DNA from: G965227875 sp965227875
Lineage (GTDB): Bacteria > Pseudomonadota > Alphaproteobacteria > Rhizobiales > JAJFHC01
Assembly (NCBI GenBank): GCA_965227875.1
Contig: OZ245783.1
Span: forward strand, 4,216,001 to 4,280,000
Reading direction: 5' to 3'
Length of the DNA stretch: 64,000 bases
Shown: one piece after another, positions 37,637 through 46,842 of the stretch
How the letters are laid out: every line of letters begins with the position of its first letter
How positions within the stretch are numbered: the first letter of the stretch is position 1
Program-made: the position numbers and the translations under genes
The notes under the pieces: generated by a model
Seen by the model: only the letters and a program-made list of their open reading frames with translations
Told to the model about the DNA's origin: nothing
Databases searched by the model: none

Positions 37637-40081
37637 ATGACGGAAAACAGCGACATCACAGACGTGGTCGGTTCCGGCGGGCAGGTGGACGTGTTTCCGG
37701 TGCTGCCGCTTCGCGACATCGTGGTGTTCCCGCATATGATCGTCCCGCTGTTCGTCGGCCGGGAAAAGTCGATCAATGCGCTTGAACAAGTCATGCGTGA
37801 CGACAAGCAGATCTTGCTTGCCGCTCAGAAGGACGCTGGCGACGACGATCCGTCGCCCGAAGGCATCTATCCCATGGGTACGGTCGCCTCGGTCCTGCAG
37901 CTCTTGAAGCTGCCCGACGGGACCGTCAAGGTTCTCGTCGAGGGCGCGGACCGCTGCCGCATCCGCCGCTACACCGACAATGCCGATTTCTACGAAGCTG
38001 AAGCCGAAGTGCTCGGCGACGAACTTGGCAGCGAAGAGGAAATGGAGGCGCTGTCGCGCTCGGCCACTGCGCAGTTCGAGAGCTACGTGAAGCTCAACAA
38101 GAAGGTGCCGCCGGAAGTTCTCGGTTCGGTGACGCAGATCGACGACCACTCCAAGCTGGCCGACACGATCGCGTCCCATCTCGCGATCAAGATTTCCGAG
38201 AAGCAGGAACTGCTTGAGCTCACGTCCATCACCGAGCGGCTGGAACGCGTGTACAGCCTCATGGAGAGCGAAATCAGCGTGCTGCAGGTCGAGAAGAAGA
38301 TCCGCAGCCGCGTCAAGCGCCAGATGGAGAAGACCCAGCGCGAGTACTATCTGAACGAGCAGATGAAGGCCATTCAGAAGGAACTCGGCGACGGAGAGGA
38401 CGGCAAGGACGACATTGCCGAACTCGAGGAAAAGATCGAGAAGACCAAGCTCACGAAGGAAGCCCGCGAAAAGGCCCAGAACGAGCTCAAGAAGCTGCGC
38501 CAGATGAGCCCCATGTCGGCCGAGGCGACCGTGGTCCGGAACTATCTCGACTGGCTCCTGTCCATTCCGTGGAACGTGAAGGGCCGGGTGAAGAAGGACC
38601 TCGCCAAGGCCGAGGAAGTGCTCGACGCCGATCACTACGGCCTCGAGAAGGTCAAGGAGCGGATATTGGAGTACCTTGCGGTCCAGCAGCGCACGAACAA
38701 GCTGCGGGGACCGATCCTGTGCCTCGTCGGACCGCCCGGCGTCGGCAAGACCTCGCTCGGAAAGTCCATCGCCAAGGCGACCGGGCGCGAGTTCGTCCGC
38801 ATGTCGCTCGGCGGCGTGCGTGACGAGGCCGAGATCCGCGGTCACCGCCGCACCTATATCGGCTCGATGCCCGGCAAGGTCATCCAGTCGATGAAGAAGG
38901 TGAAGAAGTCCAACCCGCTCTTCCTGCTCGACGAGATCGACAAGATGGGCGCGGACTTCCGCGGCGATCCGTCTTCGGCGCTGCTCGAGGTGCTCGATCC
39001 GGAACAGAACAACTCGTTCAACGACCACTACCTGGAAGTCGACTACGACCTTTCCAGCGTCATGTTCGTCACCACGGCGAATACGCTGAACATCCCCGGT
39101 CCGCTCATGGACCGCATGGAGATCATCCGTATCGCCGGGTACACGGAGGACGAGAAGGTCGAGATCGCCCGCCGCCACCTGATCCCGAACCAGATCGAGG
39201 CCCACGGACTGCGAAAGGGCGAGTGGTCGATCGACGACGAGGCGCTGCGCGAAGTCATCCGCCGCTACACCCGCGAGGCGGGCGTGCGTAACCTCGAACG
39301 CGAGATCGCGAATCTCGCGCGCAAGGCGATCAAGGAGATCCTCTCCGACAAGGACGTCAAGGCGGTCGACGTGACGATGGAGAATGTCGGCGACTATGCC
39401 GGCGTCGCGAAGTATCGCTACGGGGAAGCCGAGAGCGAAGACCAGATCGGCGTCGTGACCGGCCTGGCCTGGACCGAGGTGGGCGGCGAACTGCTGACTA
39501 TCGAGGGCGTCATGCTGCCCGGCAAGGGCAAGATGACGGTCACCGGCAACCTGCGCGACGTCATGAAGGAGTCGATTTCCGCGGCGAATTCCTACGTGAA
39601 GTCCCGTGCCATCGATTTCGGCATCGAGCCGCCGACCTTCGACAAGAAGGACATCCACGTCCACGTGCCGGAAGGCGCCACGCCCAAAGACGGTCCGTCG
39701 GCGGGGGTGGCCATGGCGACGGCGATCGTGTCCATCATGACCGGCATTCCGGTCCGCAAGGACATCGCGATGACCGGCGAGATCACCCTGCGCGGACGCG
39801 TTCTGCCGATCGGCGGACTCAAGGAGAAGCTTCTTGCCGCCTTGCGGGGAGGCATCACGACGGTGCTGATCCCGGAAGACAACGTCAAGGACCTCGCCGA
39901 GATCCCCGACAACGTCAAGAGCGGCCTCGACATCATCCCCGTCTCCATCATGGACGACGTCCTCAAGGCGGCCCTGGTGGAGCAGCCCGAGGCCATCGAA
40001 TGGGACGAGGCGGCGGCCGAGGACGTTGCCAAGTCGGCAGTGGCCGACGACGACCCGACCCCGGGCCTGACGGCCCACTGA
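37637..40081 (+). CDS. lon: Lon protease
   Basis: This 814-residue AAA+ protease degrades misfolded and regulatory proteins. It has an N-terminal substrate-binding domain (VFPVLPLRDIVVFPHM), a coiled region, a Walker A GPPGVGKTS near residue 370, and a C-terminal Ser-Lys peptidase with Ser688 (DGPSAG) and Lys731 (LKEKLL), 43 residues apart as in E. coli. The ATG at 37637 is preferred because GAAAGGTGAT precedes it. The C-terminal 25 residues are an acidic, alanine-rich extension. Confidence 0.98.
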   Translation: MTENSDITDVVGSGGQVDVFPVLPLRDIVVFPHMIVPLFVGREKSINALEQVMRDDKQILLAAQKDAGDDDPSPEGIYPMGTVASVLQLLKLPDGTVKVLVEGADRCRIRRYTDNADFYEAEAEVLGDELGSEEEMEALSRSATAQFESYVKLNKKVPPEVLGSVTQIDDHSKLADTIASHLAIKISEKQELLELTSITERLERVYSLMESEISVLQVEKKIRSRVKRQMEKTQREYYLNEQMKAIQKELGDGEDGKDDIAELEEKIEKTKLTKEAREKAQNELKKLRQMSPMSAEATVVRNYLDWLLSIPWNVKGRVKKDLAKAEEVLDADHYGLEKVKERILEYLAVQQRTNKLRGPILCLVGPPGVGKTSLGKSIAKATGREFVRMSLGGVRDEAEIRGHRRTYIGSMPGKVIQSMKKVKKSNPLFLLDEIDKMGADFRGDPSSALLEVLDPEQNNSFNDHYLEVDYDLSSVMFVTTANTLNIPGPLMDRMEIIRIAGYTEDEKVEIARRHLIPNQIEAHGLRKGEWSIDDEALREVIRRYTREAGVRNLEREIANLARKAIKEILSDKDVKAVDVTMENVGDYAGVAKYRYGEAESEDQIGVVTGLAWTEVGGELLTIEGVMLPGKGKMTVTGNLRDVMKESISAANSYVKSRAIDFGIEPPTFDKKDIHVHVPEGATPKDGPSAGVAMATAIVSIMTGIPVRKDIAMTGEITLRGRVLPIGGLKEKLLAALRGGITTVLIPEDNVKDLAEIPDNVKSGLDIIPVSIMDDVLKAALVEQPEAIEWDEAAAEDVAKSAVADDDPTPGLTAH

Positions 40082-40105
40082 TTCGCAGAAACCTGCGATT
40101 TTTTG

Positions 40106-40135
40106 CGGGCGGCCATCTTGTGGCCGCCCGTTTTT
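40106..40135 (+). terminator. Intrinsic terminator of lon
   Basis: A perfect 10-bp GC stem (CGGGCGGCCA with TGGCCGCCCG) around the loop TCTTG is followed by TTTTT, 24 bp after the lon stop. Confidence 0.9.
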
Positions 40136-40286
40136 CGGCTTTTTCCCGCCTCAAGTTGTTGATATGACGCCCCAACGGCGTTTTGAGGTACAAAAAGCTT
40201 GCTTTTCTGCGGAATTTCTATTGAGCATGTGCCCACGGCCGACCCAATGACGAATCATCGAGGCCATACCAAGAGAGGAAAAGATC

Positions 40287-40562
40287 GTGAACAAAAATGA
40301 TCTGATTGCAAAGGTAGCGAGCGAAGCAAATCTGTCGAAGAGTGATGCAGGCGACGCTATCGAAGCAACATTGAACTGCATCACCAGCGCGCTGAAAAGC
40401 GGCGACGAGGTTCGACTGGTTGGCTTCGGAACCTTTTCTGTGACCCACCGTGCGGCTTCCGAAGGTCGCAACCCGCGGACGGGCGACAAGATCAAGATTC
40501 CCGCCTCCAAGAACCCCAAGTTCAAGGCAGGCAAGCCGCTCAAGGACGCGGTCAACAACTAG
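40287..40562 (+). CDS. hupB: HU-type nucleoid DNA-binding protein
   Basis: This 91-residue histone-like protein begins MNKNDLIAKVA and carries the HU signature GFGTFSVTHRAASEGRNPRTG, including the DNA-minor-groove beta arm, then KIPASKNPKFKAGK. Placement after lon is the common order. It has its own upstream region (151 bp after the lon stop, past the lon terminator) and its own terminator. Confidence 0.97.
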   Translation: MNKNDLIAKVASEANLSKSDAGDAIEATLNCITSALKSGDEVRLVGFGTFSVTHRAASEGRNPRTGDKIKIPASKNPKFKAGKPLKDAVNN

Positions 40563-40604
40563 GTTCCGCGCGGTCCTTCGGACCGGGAACACGAAGCTTC
40601 AAAG

Positions 40605-40634
40605 CCGGCCGGGCAGCGACCCGGCCGGTTTTTT
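40605..40634 (+). terminator. Intrinsic terminator of hupB
   Basis: A perfect 9-bp stem (CCGGCCGGG with CCCGGCCGG) around a 6-base loop is followed by six T residues, 42 bp after the hupB stop. Confidence 0.9.
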
Positions 40635-40684
40635 GTTGCCCGTAAACAGCGAAGCAAGTAAACGGGGCGAGCAGCATCTGGAAC

Positions 40685-40760
40685 GGGCGGTTAGCTCAGC
40701 TGGAAGAGCATCTCGTTTACACCGAGAGGGTCGGCGGTTCGAGCCCGTCACCGCCCACCA
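40685..40760 (+). tRNA. tRNA-Val (anticodon TAC)
   Basis: The 76-nt gene has acceptor arms GGGCGGT and ACCGCCC, a D-arm TAGCTCAGCTGGAAGAGC, the anticodon stem TCTCG/CGAGA around the loop TTTACAC (anticodon TAC), a GGTTCGAGCCC T-arm and an encoded CCA. It marks the change from core genes to the TIR and type III secretion region. Confidence 0.97.
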
Positions 40761-40840
40761 GGCATTCACGACAATTCCGAATTTTTGAAGATCAGGACAC
40801 TCCGACGCCCGGCCCGCGTGTCGAACGCTAGTGGCGCGCG

Positions 40841-43678
40841 TCAGTTCTCGAGCGCGGTGATTTCGCTCTCGAACCACTCCAGATCGCGTTTCCACCGGTT
40901 CTGGTCCGGGAAGACGAGTGCGAGCTTCTCCGCGATCGCCCGGCCTTCCTTCAGTTCCGCCAGCGCCTTCTCGCGGTCGTTCATCTTCAGGTGGACCACC
41001 GCGAGCTTGGAGTGCCCCACCGACATGCCGTGCTGCCAGTCCGCGTTCTCGGGATCGGCCTCCGAGAGCCCCTGGAAGTTCCGCAGGCTGTTCCGGTAGG
41101 ATTCCAGCGCGGGGATCAGATAGCCCTGTGCGAGTTGTGTATTGCCGACCCCGTCATAGGAGAGCGACAGGTCCCAGCGCAGCTTCGCGTCCTCGGGCAT
41201 TTCGGCGACGAGGCGTTCCCTCACGATCTGGGCCTCTGTGAAGGCGGCGAGAGCCTCGTCGAGGAAACCCTGCTCGGTATAGACCGTCCCCGCTTTCTGG
41301 TAGATGGACGCGAGCGTGCGTCTCCAGGTGCGGTTTTCCGGGGTCTGCCTGACAAGCTCCTGCATGATGGACAGGGCACCCCTCACGCGCATCAGCGCGC
41401 GTTTCGGTTCGTCGACGATGAGATAGGCGTCAATGAATGAAAGCAGGGCCCTTGCACGCCGGTGACGGCGTTCCAGTGCTCCGCCAGCATCGAGTTCTGC
41501 CTGTGCCTGTCTCGCCTCCAGGTCCTCGAGGGCGGCCACGATCGCGCTCTTGGGAACCTCCGTTTGCTTCTTCAGGCTGCGGGCCATTTCGACGACGAGG
41601 TCGTCATTGGCGGCGAGGTGGCGCGCGAGATCCTCTTTGGCCTTACGCTTTTCCTGCGCGGTCCGCGTGGTTGCAGCCTCTGCCTGTTCCGCGCGTTCGA
41701 GGGCGGCCCTGGAGGCTTCCCGGATGAGTGTTTCCCTCGCGGCTGCGGCCGAGAGCTCCTGGCGCAGTTCGGTGGTCTTGCGGTTCTCGGAATAGGCCAC
41801 GAGGGCGGCACCGCCGGCACCGGCAATTGTGACGGCGGCAAGGGCCGCAAGCCCCGCGATCCAAGCGCGGCGGCGGCTGGAAGGCTGCCGTGCATTCTCC
41901 GGGGCGGCTGAAATGAACGCCCGCTGGAGATCGGTCGCCGGTGGCGCGCCGGCCGGCCGTTTCGCGAGCCATTTCAGGGCCCGGTCCCGGTCGTCGCCGT
42001 CGAGCTGTTGCGGGCCCGCACGTCGATAACGGTCCCACTCCCGGGCGAGAACACCGAGCCGCGTGTGCTCCTTGATCCAGCCGATGTCCGCATTGAGGTG
42101 GTCCATGAGTTCCGCGAGTGCTGCGCGGAAATCGTCGCGCCGCGTGAAAAAGACCTCTGTGCGCCCTTCTATGATCGCCGGTGCGGACTCTGCCGGGATG
42201 CCCTCCGTGAAGACGACGATGATCCGCTTGCCGAGCTTGCTTGCCGCCTTCAGGTGCCATCCGCAGGCCTCGGACTCGACGGAATGCCGGCTCAGCACGA
42301 ACAGCAGGGTGTCGATCTCCACGAAGGCCTCTTCGAGGTCGATGGCGCGCTGTTCGGCGGTCGTGCCGAGTTTCGGCATGGGAACCAGGTCGAGGCTGTT
42401 CTCGGCGTTCAGGGCTTCGGAAAGCTCGTCTGCGAACTTCCTGTCCTTGGGTGAATAGGAGACGAAGAGGCGTATGGGATCGGTCGGCGGCGTCGCGGAC
42501 TCCGTCTCCTCGCGTCCCGCATCGGCGGCCGTTTCTTCGTCCGTGGCGGCCTGGCGCGTCTCCTGTCTTTCGGATATGGCCTGTGAAAGCGCCTCCGCAT
42601 TGGCCATGTCGCGGAAAACGAGGTCGATAAAGTCGTCGAGCGCTTCGTCGAAGGACTCTTCCGCGACGAACGAAACCTCGTCGCAGTTCTTCGGCAAAGG
42701 CGGCGGCGGTGTATCCGCCACCTCCTCGGCGAGAACGGAAATGACGGGTTTCTCGAGCTTCTCGGCGATCTCCAGATGCCAGCCGCAAACCTCGGAAACA
42801 GCGGAATGCCTGCTGTGCACGAACAGGACGAGATCCGCCTCCGCCACGAGGTCCTCGAGGTTGGACCGCCATTCGTCGAGCGACGTCGAGAGTTCCGGGC
42901 TGCTGTAGATTTCCACCGATTCGCGATCGGCGACGGAATCCGTGAGGTTCTCGACGAACGCGCGGTCGCGGGACGAAAACGAGATGAAGATCTTCTTCAC
43001 GTCCTCGCCGGAAAGCTCGTCCGTTTCGTCGTCGCCTTCGGTTTCCGATTCACCGTCGTCCGGCGCGTCATCGTCCTGGTTCTCGTCGACGACGACATAG
43101 TCTTCCTCGCCGGCGTCATCGCCGATGACTTCGGTGGTACCCTCGATATCGGTTTCCGGTTCGCCGTCGACGCCGTCCGGTTCCGATTCGATATCCGCGT
43201 CATCCTCGTCAGCGAGCGGTTCGTCCTCGTCGAGTACCGAAAGATCGGGAACATCGTCCTCATCCGGTTCAGCGCCTTTGAGTGCAGCGAGGAACCCCGG
43301 CATCGAGGTTTCGAACTCGTCCGGATTGGTGAACCGGAACTTCGTCGAGCGCAGCAGGGCATCGGGCATCTGGTCGATCGCTACGTCGGCGCCGACGGCG
43401 GTGACGATGCGCTTGTTCCGTTCCGCCGCACATTCCAGGTGGGATCGGCAGACCTGCGACGACAGTGACTTGGGCGTCATCACGAACATCACCGCATCTG
43501 CGCGGATGATCAGCGAGGTGAGCTTCCGGTGCCAGTCGTCGACCGAATTGGACAGTTCCGGGCTCTTGAGGATTTCGATCCGCTTGTCGGCGATGAGCGC
43601 GCGCAGCAGCGCAGGCACGATCGACCTGTCGTCAGGCGAGTACGAGACGAATACGGTCGAATAGTCCTTGTTCAACAC
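40841..43678 (-). CDS. Triple TIR-domain membrane protein with coiled coil and TPR-like repeats
   Basis: This protein of about 945 residues has three TIR-like domains (about 5-135, 228-355 and 402-525), each opening FVSYSPDD/FISFSSRD/FVSYSPKD. A very acidic Asp/Glu linker (about 136-225) separates the first two. A WIKEHTRLGVLAREW segment follows the third, as in other bacterial TIR proteins. Then come one membrane helix (about 605-630), a long charged coiled coil (about 635-765) and TPR-like helices to the end. In all three domains the residue three after the conserved Cys, usually the catalytic Glu of NAD-cleaving TIRs, is His (CRSH, CGWH, CGWH). The GTG at 43678 (GAGG five bases upstream) or the adjacent TTG is the likely start. 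Confidence 0.8.
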   Translation of the reverse strand: MLNKDYSTVFVSYSPDDRSIVPALLRALIADKRIEILKSPELSNSVDDWHRKLTSLIIRADAVMFVMTPKSLSSQVCRSHLECAAERNKRIVTAVGADVAIDQMPDALLRSTKFRFTNPDEFETSMPGFLAALKGAEPDEDDVPDLSVLDEDEPLADEDDADIESEPDGVDGEPETDIEGTTEVIGDDAGEEDYVVVDENQDDDAPDDGESETEGDDETDELSGEDVKKIFISFSSRDRAFVENLTDSVADRESVEIYSSPELSTSLDEWRSNLEDLVAEADLVLFVHSRHSAVSEVCGWHLEIAEKLEKPVISVLAEEVADTPPPPLPKNCDEVSFVAEESFDEALDDFIDLVFRDMANAEALSQAISERQETRQAATDEETAADAGREETESATPPTDPIRLFVSYSPKDRKFADELSEALNAENSLDLVPMPKLGTTAEQRAIDLEEAFVEIDTLLFVLSRHSVESEACGWHLKAASKLGKRIIVVFTEGIPAESAPAIIEGRTEVFFTRRDDFRAALAELMDHLNADIGWIKEHTRLGVLAREWDRYRRAGPQQLDGDDRDRALKWLAKRPAGAPPATDLQRAFISAAPENARQPSSRRRAWIAGLAALAAVTIAGAGGAALVAYSENRKTTELRQELSAAAARETLIREASRAALERAEQAEAATTRTAQEKRKAKEDLARHLAANDDLVVEMARSLKKQTEVPKSAIVAALEDLEARQAQAELDAGGALERRHRRARALLSFIDAYLIVDEPKRALMRVRGALSIMQELVRQTPENRTWRRTLASIYQKAGTVYTEQGFLDEALAAFTEAQIVRERLVAEMPEDAKLRWDLSLSYDGVGNTQLAQGYLIPALESYRNSLRNFQGLSEADPENADWQHGMSVGHSKLAVVHLKMNDREKALAELKEGRAIAEKLALVFPDQNRWKRDLEWFESEITALEN

Positions 43679-44052
43679 TCGATCCTCAACAGCGAACCGG
43701 TTCCGGGTGGCCGGCAATCTCTCCAATTCCGCCCGTCCCGCGTCGGCACGTCGACCACGGTATTGCCATTTTCGAACAAAAGGGAAAACCCTTCCGGTGG
43801 AGCCGGCCGGTCCGCTTGGGGCAGCGCACAGGCGGCACGGTGTGGAACGGTCCGCCTCCGGCGCGGGTGATGACCTAACAGGATTCCAGTTGAAGCGAAA
43901 TGTCGATCGTTAAGGATACGCGGGAATTGGGCGGGACTTCCACGAACCGCTGTTTCTATTTTATGATGCGTATGTAAATTGTGGCAGAATCTGGTATTAA
44001 TCTTGGGCGTGAATCGTTGCAGGCGGTCTTGTGACGGGCAGAGGAGGAAGAG
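43679..44052. other. 374-bp divergent gap between the TIR gene and the type III secretion operon
   Basis: No convincing gene is seen. The part near 43960-44010 is more AT-rich than its surroundings and is the likely promoter area of sctI onward; TTATGAT near 43965 is a possible -10 without a good -35. A GGAGGAAGAG ribosome site directly precedes sctI. Confidence 0.4.
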
Positions 44053-44571
44053 ATGGCAACCGGTTTCTCGACGTTGGGTTCCTCTGTAACCGGACTCGCC
44101 CCTGGCGCCCTTGACGGACTCGGGGCCGGCACGGGCGGGACCGCGTCCGGAGCGGTCGCGCGGTTCGAGGCGGCCCTTGAGCGTGCGGGCCAGCCGGAGA
44201 CCGGGCTGAATACCGGCGAGATCAGGGTTGCCCAGAGCACTGTTGGCGGTGCGACCAGGACCGACGGCGTCCAGCCGGCGCAGAACGCGTCGCAGGATGT
44301 TCTCAAGTCTCTCGATCTGGACAAGACCGCCAGGCCGGCGGAAGTGCCCTCCACGGGCGATCTCATCCTCGGCGGCCTGAAAAAGCTGCGCGGCATGTTC
44401 GATGCCCAGAACACCAGCATCACCGAGATGATCAACAGGCCGATGGGAGACAGCAAGTCTCTGCTGGCGATGCAGGTGGAGGTCGTCAAGTACTCGCTGC
44501 TGATCGATGTGGCATCCAAGCTCACCGGCAAGTCGACCCAGTCGTTCGACACACTCATGAAGGGGCAGTAG
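44053..44571 (+). CDS. sctI: Type III secretion inner rod protein SctI
   Basis: This 172-residue protein carries a YscI/HrpB-type C-terminal helix (MQVEVVKYSLLIDVASKLTG) that lines the inner rod of the injectisome. The N-terminal two thirds are Gly/Ala/Thr-rich and variable, as is usual for this family. It lies first in the operon directly before sctJ, the same order as yscI-yscJ. GGAGGAAGAG precedes the ATG. Confidence 0.85.
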   Translation: MATGFSTLGSSVTGLAPGALDGLGAGTGGTASGAVARFEAALERAGQPETGLNTGEIRVAQSTVGGATRTDGVQPAQNASQDVLKSLDLDKTARPAEVPSTGDLILGGLKKLRGMFDAQNTSITEMINRPMGDSKSLLAMQVEVVKYSLLIDVASKLTGKSTQSFDTLMKGQ

Positions 44572-44608
44572 CCGCTCTTTGCGGCGAGGGGCTTGTTCGA
44601 GGGAATTT

Positions 44609-45394
44609 ATGCAGTCGATGCGCGTTATTGCAGTTATCCTGATTGGACTTCTCGTTACGGCGTGCAAGGTCGACCTGTATTCGAACCTTTCCGAACGCGA
44701 AGCCAACCACATGCTGGCTATCCTGCTGTCCCAGGACATCAGCGCTTCCAAGGTCGTCGTCGACGATACCGTGACGTTGCAGGTGGAGGAGGGGGACCTG
44801 CTGCGCGCCATCGACATTCTCAACAACACCGGTTATCCGCGCACCACCCGGGACTCTCTCGGCAAGGTGTTCGAAAAGACGGGCATCATGTCGTCGCCCT
44901 TCGAGGAGCGCATCAGGTTCATCTATGCACTGGGTGAGGAAGTCTCCAAGACGCTGAGCGAAATCGACGGCGTCCTGACCGCGCGCGTGCACATCGTGTT
45001 GCCCGACAAGCCGGAACTGGGCGAGGAGATCAAGCCGTCGTCCGCCGCGGTGTTCATCAAGCACCGTCCCGGCGTCGACCTCGAGTACTTCTCGCCCCAG
45101 ATCAAGCGCCTCGTCAGCAATGCCATCGAGGGGGTCGACTATGCCAACGTCACCGTCGTCCTCGTGGAAGCGATCCAGTCGCGCCTTGTGACGAAAAAGG
45201 CCGAGAGCGAAACCACCGGGGTCATGCCGGGGCTGAACATCAAGAATTCCGACGTCAGTTTCTTCTGGCAGATCGTGACCGCCGCAGCGGTAGCCATGCT
45301 GGTCCTGCTCGTCTTGTGCATCGTGGCGTTTATCGCCCTTCTGCGTGCGCGCCGCGGCCAGCAGCCGGAACCTGAACCGGTGCCGGCGGAATAG
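44609..45394 (+). CDS. sctJ: Type III secretion inner-membrane ring lipoprotein SctJ
   Basis: This 261-residue YscJ/FliF-family protein forms the inner-membrane ring. A lipoprotein signal with lipobox LVTAC places the lipidated cysteine at residue 19. The body has the ring-building motifs LSEREANHMLAIL and ARVHIVLPDKP, and a C-terminal membrane helix lies near 215-240. The ATG at 44609 is chosen because GAGGGAA precedes it and it gives a proper signal peptide. Confidence 0.95.
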   Translation: MQSMRVIAVILIGLLVTACKVDLYSNLSEREANHMLAILLSQDISASKVVVDDTVTLQVEEGDLLRAIDILNNTGYPRTTRDSLGKVFEKTGIMSSPFEERIRFIYALGEEVSKTLSEIDGVLTARVHIVLPDKPELGEEIKPSSAAVFIKHRPGVDLEYFSPQIKRLVSNAIEGVDYANVTVVLVEAIQSRLVTKKAESETTGVMPGLNIKNSDVSFFWQIVTAAAVAMLVLLVLCIVAFIALLRARRGQQPEPEPVPAE

Positions 45395-45448
45395 GAAGAC
45401 GGGACGGGCGTCTTCTGAACACCAGATGACCGGGCGGGGAGTGCAAGA

Positions 45449-46183
45449 GTGGAAGAGGGACGAAACTCGCTGCAGAACGAAGCGCTTCCGCTCAAGGCGC
45501 AGATCGCCTCCGTGCTCGTGGAGCCGCTCCGGATCGCCGCCGATCCCCATTGCAATTTCGAACCGTTCTTCGCGTCCGAAATCAAACTCATTGCGCAGAA
45601 CGAGTATTTCAGGCGGCCGTTGAACCGTGCCTTCAACCAAAAGCTCGGCCTCGACCGCTTTACCGTGTCTGTGGAGCTTCTGGACCGGCTCGACCGCGAA
45701 GTGAAGACCCGGCTCGCGGTCCTGATGTCGTGCGCGGCGAACGAGACCTGCGACCGCGCCGCGCGCCAGCTGGCGGCCGCCATGCTGCACAAGCGCATTT
45801 TGCAGGTCGTTCTCAAGCCCCGGCGTGAACTGGTCAGGTCCGTGATCGGAGATGAGCCCTACAACACGGCGATCCGGGAAGCGTCGATGCTCTATGCACC
45901 GCTCGCGATGCTGGACAACGGGTCGAGCAACAGGTGGCTGGAAGATGGCCACGAGGACACCGCCCAGGCGGCCGCCGAGTTCCTGGCGATAGGCCACAGG
46001 GCCATGTACGGGTTCGTCACTTCCGTGGAACCGGAGCTCGGCCCGCTTTTCGCCCTGCGGCTTGCGTCGGAAGCAGACGCCGGGACCGGGCTTTCGTCCA
46101 CGGGGTTTGACGACATCCTGTGCGGGCATGTCCTGAAACTGATGCGCAGAAAGGTGCCCGAATGGTCAGCATTTATAACCTGA
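45449..46183 (+). CDS. sctK: Type III secretion sorting-platform protein SctK (by position)
   Basis: This 244-residue cytoplasmic protein lies between sctJ and sctL, the place of YscK/OrgA/HrpD-type sorting-platform adaptors. Length fits SctK, and a family-like FxLHPS-type start is not obvious, so the call rests mainly on position. The GTG at 45449 is preceded by GGGGAG. It overlaps sctL by 22 bp. Confidence 0.65.
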   Translation: MEEGRNSLQNEALPLKAQIASVLVEPLRIAADPHCNFEPFFASEIKLIAQNEYFRRPLNRAFNQKLGLDRFTVSVELLDRLDREVKTRLAVLMSCAANETCDRAARQLAAAMLHKRILQVVLKPRRELVRSVIGDEPYNTAIREASMLYAPLAMLDNGSSNRWLEDGHEDTAQAAAEFLAIGHRAMYGFVTSVEPELGPLFALRLASEADAGTGLSSTGFDDILCGHVLKLMRRKVPEWSAFIT

Positions 46184-46842
46184 AGGACATCGGGTACCGG
46201 ATCTCCGACGGCGCGTCCCTGATAAAGGCCGAACAGCTCTCGTCGGTCGAGGAGGCGACCAGGCTCGTGTCCCAGGCGAGAGCGACGGCGGACGAGATCG
46301 TTGCCGATGCCCAGCGCGCGTTCGAGGAAGAGAAGGCCAGGGGATTGGAGGAGGGGCGAAACCAGGCCCGCCGGGAAGCGTTCGAACGGCTCGTCGCCGA
46401 CCAGGCTGTGCTCGACGAAGGCCTGCGCAAGATGGATGCGGACCTGGCGGATGTCGTCTTCCGCTGCGTTCGCAAGGTCGTGGACAGCTTCGACGACAGG
46501 GCGCTGGCGGAAGCCATCACGCGCAGCGCGCTCAAGCAGATGCGGCGCGAAAAGCGCGCCCAGTTGCGCGTACCGTCCCAGCTCTACGAGACTTTCTGCG
46601 AAAAGATCGACGAAATCGTGCGCGGGTTCCCGGAGATCGAACTCGTGGACGTCGTGGAGGACCCCTCTCTGATGCCGCCGCAGATCATTCTCGAGTCTGA
46701 CGTCGGCCGCGTCGATGGCGATCTGACCCAGGCCCTCGACGATCTCAGCGAGGTCGTGCATCGCGCCCTGACCAACATGCGCGGATCGACATCCGACAAG
46801 GAGCCGGACGCGGAGGTCCGGACAGAGGCTGAAAATGGCTGA
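46162..46842 (+). CDS. sctL: Type III secretion stator protein SctL
   Basis: This 226-residue protein of the HrpE/YscL/FliH family has a central coiled coil (EIVADAQRAFEEEKARGLEEGRNQ is split here by charged heptads) and a C-terminal FliH-like domain that binds and controls the ATPase SctN. The ATG at 46162 has AAAGG in front and is preferred to a longer frame. It overlaps both the sctK end and the sctN start. Confidence 0.88.
   Translation: MVSIYNLKDIGYRISDGASLIKAEQLSSVEEATRLVSQARATADEIVADAQRAFEEEKARGLEEGRNQARREAFERLVADQAVLDEGLRKMDADLADVVFRCVRKVVDSFDDRALAEAITRSALKQMRREKRAQLRVPSQLYETFCEKIDEIVRGFPEIELVDVVEDPSLMPPQIILESDVGRVDGDLTQALDDLSEVVHRALTNMRGSTSDKEPDAEVRTEAENG

Noticed and set aside
40761..40840. 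attL-like duplicate of the tRNA-Val 3' end
   Set aside because: No second copy of the tRNA 3' end was seen in the downstream part of the window and no integrase is present.
40841..43678. Thoeris or CBASS-type TIR defence operon
   Set aside because: No Sir2-like ThsA, cyclase or other partner gene lies beside it, and the usual catalytic Glu is replaced by His in all three domains.
44010..44030. Sigma-54-like GG and GC pairs before sctI (TTGGGCG and TTGCA)
   Set aside because: Spacing between GG and GC is one base off the strict requirement and the -24 element lacks the TGGCAC core.
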